Of a stretch of 64,000 bases of DNA, positions 36,401 through 48,400 are shown piece by piece. A model generated the notes under the pieces. It made no database searches. It saw only the letters and a program-made list of their open reading frames with translations, and was not told the origin of the DNA. Made by a program: the position numbers and the translations under genes. Position 1 is the stretch's first letter; every line of letters begins with the position of its first letter. The stretch comes from Polynucleobacter sp. HIN5 (GTDB lineage: Bacteria > Pseudomonadota > Gammaproteobacteria > Burkholderiales > Burkholderiaceae): assembly GCF_030297555.1 (NCBI RefSeq), contig NZ_AP028136.1, positions 1,364,001-1,428,000 on the forward strand, in the 5' to 3' direction.

Positions 36401-39400
36401 TAAGTACCCGCTGGTTTTTGACCGGTATACGTATTAGCGGTACCAGTACCACTTAATCCAGTATAGAAAGTGGCAGTAGGATCACCCGATACGGAAGTAT
36501 CTGCATTAACAGTACCAGTAATCTGAATGCTTGAGTTAGTGGCCGATAGAGTCACTGCATTGCTAATAGTTAAATTACCCGTATACGTTTGCGTACCCGT
36601 AGTAGTGATATTGCCGTTGATGGTCGTACCAGAAGCATGCGTTGAGGTAGTTTCAAGGCTAGTTAGTGCAGTGCTATTACCCACCGTGCTACTCAAGGTG
36701 ATGCTGCCGGTGCCGGCGGTAATGGTAAGTGCTCTAGCGCCATTGACCGTACTACTAAACGAGATATTGTTTCCAGTAGAAGATGCGCCCGTGGATGCGG
36801 CAGTAATCGAAGCGCCTAAGGTCACTGCGCCGGTATAGGTTTGCGTACCACTCGTGGTGATATCACCATTGAGGGTAATACCCGTGCCGGTGACCGCTAA
36901 GGTGCCGGAGGTAATGGCCGCTAAGGTGACTGCTCCACCACTGCTAATTGTTAAGCTGTTAGTGCCGGTGTTAAGCGTGCTCGTGGCAGTGATGGTGCCT
37001 GAGCTACTACGGATGGTGAGCGGATCGGTAAAGGTGTAACTGCCTGCGAGGGTATAAGCCATTGCACCGGTACCACTTGCACTACCCAAGGTGATGGACG
37101 AGAAGCCGTCTTGCAAATAAGCAAGCTCGGTATCACTGAGGTGCAAGCTACCACTGGCGGAGGTACCCAAGCCAATCGTGGTCGTTGCTGTCTTCGGTTG
37201 AATGACCAAAGCGCCACTACCACTGACATTGCCTCCCAGAGCAACCGCATCGGTAGTGAGCGTAAGAGCAAAAGTACTTGCGGCCAGAGTCGAGCCGGTG
37301 GTGATCGCAGAAGCCGATAAGGTAGTAGCCGCTGTGAGTGATGCGGCATCGTTATAGGTTTGTGCCCCACTGGTGGTGATGTTGCCACCGAAGGAGACCG
37401 TACCACCCGCATCGGTGGTAATCGAGGTGAGATTGGTGGTGGCTCCTACGGTGCTGGCAAATACGGTGGCACCGGAGGTGTTCACGGTTAAGGCGTAAGC
37501 GCCATTGACAGTCGAGGAGAAGGTGATGTTGCCCGAAGCCGAGCTAGTTAGCGTGGTGGCTGCACCTAAAGTGACGGCATTTCCAAAAGTTTGTACGCCA
37601 CTGGTACTAATCGAGCCACCATTAAGCGCAGTGGTACCACTGCTGGAGTTTTGTACCACCGTACTAGCGGCGACGGTGGAACTAAAGGTGGTGGTGCCGG
37701 TGCTGGTTAAGGAGATGTTTCCTAGGCCTTGTGCACCGCCCACCGCACCGGTGAAGGTGATGTTGCTAGAGCCGACATTGGCGGTGAGATTACGTGGGGT
37801 ACTGCTATCGCTATTGACCGTACTACTAAACGATATCGCGCTATTGGTGGTTGCCAACGTTGCATTAGCGGCTAAGGTTACTGCACCGGTATAGGTTTGG
37901 GTACCGGTGGTGGTGATGTTGCCAGTGATGGTAGTGCCCGCGGCGTGGGTGGAGGTGGTGGCTATGCTAGTTAATGCAGTGCTATTACCGACTGTACTAC
38001 TGAAGGTGATACTGCCTGCACCCGCAGTGATCGTAAGTGCGCGTGCGCCATTAATCGTGCTACCAAATAGCACATCATTATTGGTTGTTGTCAAAGTAGC
38101 ATTCGCACCTAGCGTTAAATTACCCGTATACGTTTGCGTACCCGTAGTAGTGATATTGCCGTTGATGGTCGTACCAGAAGCATGCGTTGAGGTAGTTTCA
38201 AGGCTAGTTAGTGCAGTGCTATTACCCACCGTGCTACTCAAGGTGATGCTGCCGGTGCCGGCGGTAATGGTAAGTGCTCTAGCGCCATTGACCGTACTAC
38301 TAAACGAGATATTGTTTCCAGTAGAAGATGCGCCCGTGGATGCGGCAGTAATCGAAGCGCCTAAGGTCACTGCGCCGGTATAGGTTTGCGTACCACTCGT
38401 GGTGATATCACCATTGAGGGTAATACCCGTGCCGGTGACCGCTAAGGTGCCGGAGGTAATGGCCGCTAAGGTGACTGCTCCACCACTGCTAATTGTTAAG
38501 CTGTTAGTGCCGGTGTTAAGCGTGCTCGTGGCAGTGATGGTGCCTGAGCTACTACGGATGGTGAGCGGATCGGTAAAGGTGTAACTGCCTGCGAGGGTAT
38601 AAGCCATTGCACCGGTACCACTTGCACTACCCAAGGTGATGGACGAGAAGCCGTCTTGCAAATAAGCAAGCTCGGTATCACTGAGGTGCAAGCTACCACT
38701 GGCGGAGGTACCCAAGCCAATCGTGGTCGTTGCTGTCTTCGGTTGAATGACCAAAGCGCCACTACCACTGACATTGCCTCCCAGAGCAACCGCATCGGTA
38801 GTGAGCGTAAGAGCAAAAGTACTTGCGGCCAGAGTCGAGCCGGTGGTGATCGCAGAAGCCGATAAGGTAGTAGCCGCTGTGAGTGATGCGGCATCGTTAT
38901 AGGTTTGTGCCCCACTGGTGGTGATGTTGCCACCGAAGGAGACCGTACCACCCGCATCGGTGGTAATCGAGGTGAGATTGGTGGTGGCTCCTACGGTGCT
39001 GGCAAATACGGTGGCACCGGAGGTGTTCACGGTTAAGGCGTAAGCGCCATTGACAGTCGAGGAGAAGGTGATGTTGCCCGAAGCCGAGCTAGTTAGCGTG
39101 GTGGCTGCACCTAAAGTGACGGCATTTCCAAAAGTTTGTACGCCACTGGTACTAATCGAGCCACCATTAAGCGCAGTGGTACCACTGCTGGAGTTTTGTA
39201 CCACCGTACTAGCGGCGACGGTGGAACTAAAGGTGGTGGTGCCGGTGCTGGTTAAGGAGATGTTTCCTAGGCCTTGTGCACCGCCCACCGCACCGGTGAA
39301 GGTGATGTTGCTAGAGCCGACATTGGCGGTGAGATTACGTGGGGTACTGCTATCGCTATTGACCGTACTACTAAACGATATCGCGCTATTGGTGGTTGCC

Positions 39401-42400
39401 AACGTTGCATTAGCGGCTAAGGTTACTGCACCGGTATAGGTTTGGGTACCGGTGGTGGTGATGTCGGCCGCAAGACTCGTAGTTCCAGAGGCACTAAATG
39501 TTGTGATGCCCGAAATAGCACCATTAACTACGGCATTAGCAGTAATGGCTAAAGTGTTGTTACCTACCCAGGTTGAGCTATTTCTTGCGCTTGCCGCTGT
39601 AATTGCAGTTGCGCCTAGGGCATGAGTACCGCCGACTGCTCCAGTGAAGCTTATCTCACCAGTACCGGCAGTAATCGTCAGCGCTCTACCAGCAGTATTG
39701 CCATTAAGTGTGCCACTAAAGCTTATGTCACTATTAGTCGTTGCTAAAGTTGTGTTTGCAGTCAGAACTACATTACCGTTATAAGCCTGAGCGCCTGAAG
39801 TAGTGATGCTACTACTTAGCGTAATCCCAGTGGTATGACTAGTAGTCAGGTTTAGTGAGGATAGAGCAATGGAGCCCCCTACTACACCGCCAAAGCTAAT
39901 TGCTCCAGAGCCAGCGTTTATTGTTAAGTCTTTAGAGGAAGTATCACTATTTAGAGTGCTACTAAATGTAATATTGCTATTTGTAGTTGATAGTGTTGTT
40001 GCAGCGCCAAGGGTAACCGCATTGCCAAAGGCTTGTGCGCCAGATGTTGTAATGCTGCCGCCGTTTATTTTTGTTGTGCCCGTAGAAGAATTCTGGGTGA
40101 GCGCACTTGAATTGATTGTGCTACTAATCGTTGTAATACCCGTACTAGTTAAATCGATATTTCCCAGGCCTTGAGCACCACCAATAGCACCAGTGAAGGT
40201 AATGTTTGAGCTACCTACGTTAGCACTTAAATTGCGTGGTGTTGCTGTAGCGCTATTAACTGTTCCACCAAATACAATAGCGCTATTAGTGGTAGCAAAG
40301 CTAGTATTAGCAGCTAGAGTCACAGCGTTGTTAAAGGTTTGCGCTCCTACTGTAGTTACAGTACTGCCAGCGAGACTCGTGGTTCCACCAGATGATGTAA
40401 TAAAAGTACTAAGTGCCTGAGAGGTGCCAACGTTACCAACACTAATTACACCGCTGCCAGTAGTGAGGGTCAAACCGTAATTAGCCAAAGTACTGCTTGA
40501 ATACGTTATGGTGGCTACGCCTGCTGCACCATTTCCACCCCTACCAGAATAGTTACCGCCGCCGCCGCCGCCGCCGCCATAATTTGCGCCATTTTGACCG
40601 ACTGAGCTCGTTGGATACTGTGGTGCGCCATTACCACCTGCTCCAGCAATGCCACCGCCACTCGCGCCGCCAAGGGTAAAGTTACTTGATGTTCCGCCAT
40701 CTTTCATACCCCCGCCACCACCGGCAGAACCATAAGCTCCAGAGCTAGCCCCTGGATTGCCATTCACACTGCTACCACCACTAAAGTTAGAACCAGTACC
40801 GCCAGATAAGTTCGTGGTTCCTCCCGATCCTATACCACCAGCACCACCGGTTCCGCCAACCGCACCCCTGCCTCCGCCGCCAGTGATGGTTGTTCCATTA
40901 AGCACTATGGATGTATTACCGCCGTTATTAGCACTGCCGCCAGTAGTTCCCGAGCCACCCGAACCAATAGTAACGGTTGCAACCTGACCTGCACTAACCG
41001 TTATTGTTCTAATTGCGGCCCCACCACCACCGCCGCCACCCGCAGCATCACCTGAGCCACCGCCCCCGCCCCCAAGAGCATACATAGTGACACTAGTTAC
41101 ACCAGTTGGTACAGTCCATGTACCGGTAGATGTGATGGTTGCCGTAGTATTTCCACCAGCACTCGTGCCATAACTATCTACAGTTGAAAGAGAAAGATTT
41201 CCAGTATCTGTTGTAATTGAGCGATCGCCTCCAGAAATATAGAGTGCTCCAGATATAGTTATGTTGGCAGATCCAGTAGCAGAAATATTTGCAGAGAGAT
41301 ACGTTCCGCCAGAGGTTTGTAGTGTAGTGGTGTTAACAAAAGTTGAATTACCGACTATTGCAATATCGCCAACTTGAGAGCTGCCACCAATCGTCACACT
41401 GCTGAAAGTACTGCCTAACAGCGCAATCTCACTAGTCAGAATATCTAATGTACTTGCGCCAGCATCACTTACATCGCCGACATTGATAACATAAGTAGCC
41501 GTAGTTGGCTTTAGGCTTAAGCTGCCCGTTCCCGCAATCGAGGCGCTCCAATTTATCTCATTACCAATAAAAGTCAGGTCACCCATTCCAGATAAAGCTG
41601 CGGTAATTGAGATGGTGCCAGTTCCAGAATTTAAAGTAAGTCCTTTTCCGCCACCGGCAATTACCCTTGCAATAGTGATTGCGCCATTACTAGCGCTGCT
41701 ATTAAGCGTTAAATCTGCATTCAGGGTAACGGGGGTAGAACTTCCTAGAGTGATGCTACCTGCTCCCGCTGAACTCGTGCTGGTTGTGATGGTACCGCCC
41801 AAACTCAAGGACGAAGGCGATGTTAGTGCAAATGAACCACCGGCATATGTAAAGGTGTCGCTGGCTGAGTCACCAATGGTGAGCGTACCACTGGTTTCAA
41901 AGGGCGTGCTTGTAGAGAAACTCGTAATGGAGTTTGTCGAACCGGTGATACTAATGTTGTAGCTTGAACTTGCATCGGTCTTTAGTTGCGAGATTTGCAA
42001 GGATCCAGCAAAGCTCACACTACCCGCAGTTTTATTAAGCCATAAAGTACCAATGCGCGTGGTGATGTCACCACTCACGGTCACGTTACCGCTGTTACTA
42101 AAGGTTACATTGGCATTACTTCCTGAGCCCGGTCCCGTAATGCTAGTTACAGCAATATTGCCAGCACTTGCATCTAAGGTCAGAGTTGAGCCTGCTGTCA
42201 GATTCATTAGTCCTGCAGTTAAGTCTCCGCCAGCACTAATTGTGTAACTTGCACCCACGTTACTGGTTCGGACACTACCTAAATCAATGGCTCCCGTACT
42301 GCTGATATTGCCGCCAATTGTGTTGGAGCCCGTTCCAGTGAATGTGACATACGCAAGTGGTGTAGAGGTACCAATTGCCAAACTGTTAATCGCTCCACTT

Positions 42401-45400
42401 CCCGAAGCAATGGTAAGGCCAAATGCGCTATTGACAAGTCCAAGCGTGAGGTTTCCGTTAGCAGAACTCGTAGTGATGGTGCGGTCCGCCGAGAAAGTCG
42501 AAGACCGTGAAGTGCCTCTCAAATCCACATTGCCTGCAACCACCAGATCCCCATTGAGGGTATTGGCCCCGGTTCCAGCAAGACTGAGTCCAGTCAGTGG
42601 CGTTGTCGCCCCTACTGCACCAAGCGTTATTGACCCACTGCCATTGCTAGTATTCAATGTATAGGCGCCATCGAGCGTTAAGCCAAAACTAATCAAGCTC
42701 GCTGTTGTATTGAGACTGGAGTTTGTAATCAAGGTCACAGCGCCACTGTAGGTTTGCGATCCCGACGTTGTGATTGCGCTTCCCAGAGTCGCCGCACCAC
42801 TTACTATGAGACTCGAGGCGCCGGAGGTATTAATCACAGTATTGCCTGAGGCCATGGTCAAGCTACCGACAGTGAGTGCTGCACGAAGATCCAAAACACC
42901 ACTTGCGCTCATGGTAAGTGCTGCAGCGGAAGACCCTAACGCAGAAGCACCGGTCACAATCAGGGTACCGCCATTAATGGTGGTGCCCCCTGTGTAGGTG
43001 CTAGTACCAGAGAGGGTTTGGGTACCGGATACTAAAGTGAGACTACCGCCCGAGCCACTCACCGAACCGCTAAAGCTATCGCTGTTAGCTGCTGTAAGTG
43101 ATAATGATTTAGCACCGAGAGTAACTAAGCCAGCACCAGCTAAGCTCTTAATACTTGCGCCAGTAGTTGTACCGCTGATATCGAAGGTGCCTGTTGCGGT
43201 CACCACTGAAGAGTCGGTAATGGAGCCACTACCCGAAAGACTCAATGTGCCCGTGCTAATGGTGGTGGCACCCGTGTAGGTATTTGCATTGGTAAGAACC
43301 ACGAGACCCAAACCGGATTTGGTAATCCCAAAATCACCGGAAATAACCCCGCTTAGGGTGAGTGTGTCATCGGCATTGGTCGCGCTAATAGTGCTGTTAG
43401 CAGTTAGGGTAATGTTTCCCGCGAGGCTACTCGTGACATCCTTGAGCGTGCCGCCCGCCAGTGTAACGGCCTCGGCGCCCACCGCCACATTATGTAAATC
43501 CAACACACCACTTGAGTTAATGGTCGTGGCACCAGTCGTAGAGCCCAGGCCAGCAGCATCGGTAATTTTTAGCGTACCCGCGTTAATGGTGGTAAGGCCA
43601 CTGTAGGTATTCGCATTAGCAAGTGTGAAAACACCAGTTCCTGCTTTGGTGAGCGCCACACTGCTTGCCGATCCATCTTGAATGACTCCCGAGAAGATGG
43701 TACTGGAATTATCACCACCTGCGGTTAAGGTTGGCGTGCCGGCAGCAGAACTAGTAATCACGCCACCACTCGCCCCTGCAATTGATCCAGCAGATACAGA
43801 GTAGCCTGCTAGATCTAAGGTACCGTCGACCACATACGCGGAACTACTAGAGAGTGCATCGGCGCTTCCTGCCCTTAAGGTCGAGCCAGCATTAATCGTG
43901 GTAGCGCCGCTATACGAATTGCTACCACTCAAAATTAAAGGTGCGCTATTAGATAGTGTGACTTGCCCAGTCCCAGAAATCGCGCTGGGCAAGGTGACCG
44001 CACTGGTGTTTGTGAAGGTAACTAATCCATTATTGGTAATCGCAGTTGCACTGGTTGGTGCCAAGCCAGCCATTGCATCACTGTAAGTCACCGATGCACC
44101 ACTGGGAATGACTACCGTGGCGACGTTACCCAAGGTCGGTCTAGCCCCGGTCGCTACACCGCCGGTCACCGTCCAGTTCGCACCCGAGGACCAGAGTCCA
44201 CCGCTTGCGCCCGTGTACGTTACCGAGGCAAGTTGGGTAATGGCAGCGCTGACCGAACCACCTGTTAAGGTGTAGTTACTATTACTTAACGCAAACGTAT
44301 TGCTATCAAACGAGGTAACGGGTGTATTCGTTACATTGACCGTATTAATGGTGGCTGATCCCGAACTAATCGTAGGCGCACTCTCACTATTGGCCATTCC
44401 CGTTAAGGTGTAGGAATGGGCATTGGTATAACTATTGGTTCCATCGTACGCCTTGGTGATGCTAATGTTCAAGGCTTTAGGATTGACAGTAAAGTTCTTT
44501 GCTGTGCCAGCCTGGAATGATGTAGTTGAACCTGAAAGAGCAAGTGTTGGTGTTAAGGTCAGGCTATAGGTATTCGCACTCGTGGTCGCTGTCAGCGCAG
44601 TACTAATGGCAATCGTGCCACTTAAACTGCCAGTGAGCGAAATAGAGCTTTGCCCTGCTGTAAAGGTTTGAACAGTATTGTAGGCAGAAAGAGAGCTTGG
44701 TACATAGCTCTCACCATAAAGGGTTGGGCTTGAGGAGTACCAGAAACTTAGAGCGCTGGCCGTTCCGTAGGTACCGCTTTGCCCATCCACAATCGTGAGG
44801 TAAATCACAGGCGGGCTACCACGGTAAATCACGTTGTATCCAGCACTACTTGGTTGTGTTGATAAGGTCGCACTATAGGTATATGACTTAGGTGTCCTGG
44901 TATCGATGTAGGTTGATAAGCCAGTGCTTTCATCTGTACCACCTGAATACAGGTTGGCGATGCCGCCAGAACCAACCGTGAGGATTGGTGAACCACTCAA
45001 TTTGATGTTGTATGTGACATTACCAACACCATCGGCACTTCCGGCTGCTAGCAATAATGCTGGGGTGGCTGCAACTGCTGATGTGCTCGTTGTTACTACA
45101 TTCTGAGAAATAGTTAAATCACGCGTTGTTTGAATTGAAATTATGCCCGTAGAATTAATTCCATTGTAGGTAACACTATTTGCAGTGACTGATCCGATAC
45201 TTAGGTTTGCAGCGTTCACAATCGTTAAGGCGCCCAGGGAGGATCCCGATGCAATCGTGGCAAGAGTATTGCTTGTATTGCTAAGCGTAATCGCTTGATT
45301 ACCAACGAAACCCAAGCCGAAATTACTACTATCAGAAATTGCGCCTGCGATTGTGATTGCTCCAGTAGTACTTCCGATTACTGATGCGCTTCCTAAGCTA

Positions 45401-48400
45401 ACTGCGCCAGCATACGTTCCAGTTGAAGAACTTGAGTTGGTAATTGCTCCAGCATCACTAATACCAGTGCCATTAACAGTTAACGCATTGGTATTGGTCA
45501 TGGTTTGACCATTGAGATCCAGTGCTGCGCCTGCAGTAATCGATACGGCGCCACTGGAATTACCAAGCGCGGTAGCCGAGTTTATTCTGAGAGTACCGGC
45601 GCTGATGGTGGTGCCGCCACTGTAAGTATTGGTGTTACTAAGGATCAAAAGACCAGTTCCGGATTTCGTCAAGTTGTTACTACCGGAGATCACTCCGCTC
45701 AATGTGAGTTGCGTACCATCCACAGTAACGGTGCTGTTTCCACCTAAAGCTACAGTTCCAGAAAGACTACTGGTGCCCGTACTTGTGAGTAAGGTGCCAC
45801 CATTAATGGTGAATGCTTCAGCGCCTACACTGATATTACGGATATCGAGTGTGGCACCACTTGCAATGGTAGTGCCAGCAGCAGTTGTTCCCAAAGCGGA
45901 TGCATTGGTAATCGCTAAGGTTCCGGCATTAACGGTGGTGCTACCTGTATAGGTATTGGTACCGGAGAGCGTTAAGGTGCCAGAGCCTTGCTTAACAATT
46001 GCAATTTCAGCGACCGCATGATTAATGACGCCTGAAAAAGTGGTGCTCGACGAAGTACCAACTGTCAGCGTAGATGCTGAAATCGTACGATTGACTTCGG
46101 TATTCAACGCAGAAATTTGTGCAGCGGATAACGGTCTAGCATAGAGTAAGACGGCTCCGACCTCACCTATTAATAGAGAATCGGCCGACCAATTACTTTT
46201 TCCAATAAAGTTTGAGCTTCTGGCAATATTAGTCGGTACTGTATTAGCCCCACCTACAATCGATCCGCCTGATGTACCGTTCACGAACGCGGCAGGCGCT
46301 CCAGCAGAGGTTAGTGTGGCAGCATAAGTTGCAAGCGAATCATTAACTACTCCATTATTAATGTAGTAGTTCATGCTCGGCGGCTGATTAACACCGTTAT
46401 ACACCTGGAACGCTAAATTATCTGATGTACCAGCGCGTGCCAAGAGAATATTGTTACTTTGATTGGCATTGCCAATATCAATAATTCGTTCCCAATCGTT
46501 TACAGCCCCCAGATTAGCTTTTGCAAATACCGTCATACCATTGGCAAAATTTGAAAGACCAGTTCCGCCTACCGTTACAAAATCATCGCCCGAGAAAGTG
46601 ATCGTCTTATTCGAAGCGTTATAGAGAGGGGTACCAGAAATCGTGCCATTGGATCCAGCACTACTCAAATTAGTCCATGTACTGCCAGAGCCTGAATATG
46701 ATTGCTGATTACCAGCGTCAAAATACCAAATCAAACTGCTCATAGAAATATTTAGAGCGTTGGTGATGGTCCCAGTGCCTGATAGCGATCCAACTGTTGC
46801 CGAATAACCAGCAAGATTGAGGGTGCCATTGAGCACCAAATCACTCGCGGAAGAAAGTGCGTTGTTCGCACCTAATGCTAAATACCCCGTAGAAATCGTC
46901 GTTGTACCACTATAGGTATTGAGGCCCGATAGTGTCAGCGTTGAACTTGAATCTGTGTCTTTGGTTAAGGCGCCCGTCCCACTGATGGCGCCCGACAGAA
47001 TCTGATCAGCACTTGATGAATACAAAAGTGTGCCATTATTTGTGATTAAGCCGGAGTAAGCTCCGGACCCCAGTTGACCAGAGCCGCTAATTTGAAGAGT
47101 GCCCGCACTGATCACTGTGTTGCCACTATAGGAATTGGTACCAGAGAGGACCAAAAGACCAGTTCCGGATTTGGTCAGATTATTGCTACCGGAGATCACT
47201 CCGCTCAACGTGAGTTGCGTACCATCCACAGTAACGGTGCTGTTTCCACCTAAAGCTACAGTTCCAGAAAGACTACTGGTGCCAGTGCTTGTGAGTAAAG
47301 TGCCACCATTAATGGTGAACGCTTCAGCCCCTACACTGACATTACGGATATCGAGTGTGGCGCCACTCGCAATCGTAGTACCAGCGGCAGTTGTTCCTAG
47401 AGCGGATGCATTGGTAATCGCTAAGGTTCCGGCATTAACGGTGGTGCTACCACTGTAAGTATTGGTGTTACTAAGGATCAAAAGACCAGTTCCGGATTTC
47501 GTCAAGTTGTTACTACCGGAGATCACTCCGCTCAATGTGAGTTGCGTACCATCCACAGTAACGGTGCTGTTTCCACCTAAAGCTACAGTTCCAGAAAGAC
47601 TACTGGTGCCCGTACTTGTGAGTAAGGTGCCACCATTAATGGTGAATGCTTCAGCGCCTACACTGATATTACGGATATCGAGTGTGGCACCACTTGCAAT
47701 GGTAGTGCCAGCAGCAGTTGTTCCCAAAGCGGATGCATTGGTAATCGCTAAGGTTCCGGCATTAACGGTGGTGCTACCTGTATAGGTATTGGTACCGGAG
47801 AGCGTTAAGGTGCCAGAGCCCTCCTTTATTAGGCTCAGTACCGTTGGGCCGTCAGTGGTAGCTGAATTAGCAATTGCGCCACTAAAAGAACCAGTGCCAT
47901 TGTCATTACCCAAGGACAGACTAAGAGCTTTACCACCTCCGCCGGATGCAAAATCAATCGTGCCGTTTCCGGTAACAGTGCCCGCTCGAATCGTCACTCC
48001 GGCTGCTCCATAGAGACGCAGGTAGGTATCTGTACCGTTTAGGTAAATCGCCGAAGTGCTATTAATTGAAGAACCCTCAAGCCAGAAATTGCCATAATTG
48101 GTGACAGTGACTTGGCCTGATGTTGTGGTGCTGCCTCTAAAAATAAACCGATTAGTAAATGTTGTCGTACTGCTACTAGCGCTGTTAATTAACCATGTTC
48201 CCGATCCAGAGATTGCGCCATCTAAAAATAGCGAAGAAGTATTGGCTCCCTCGTACTCAACGTTTGCGTTATTTGCAAAATTACCACTCAAAATCATGGT
48301 AAATCCAGACGAGGGAGCAAACCGTAGGGTGCCGGTACTAATGGTTGCGGCACCGCTATAGGTGCTATTGCCAGAAAGCGTCAAGGTGCCGGCACCAGAT

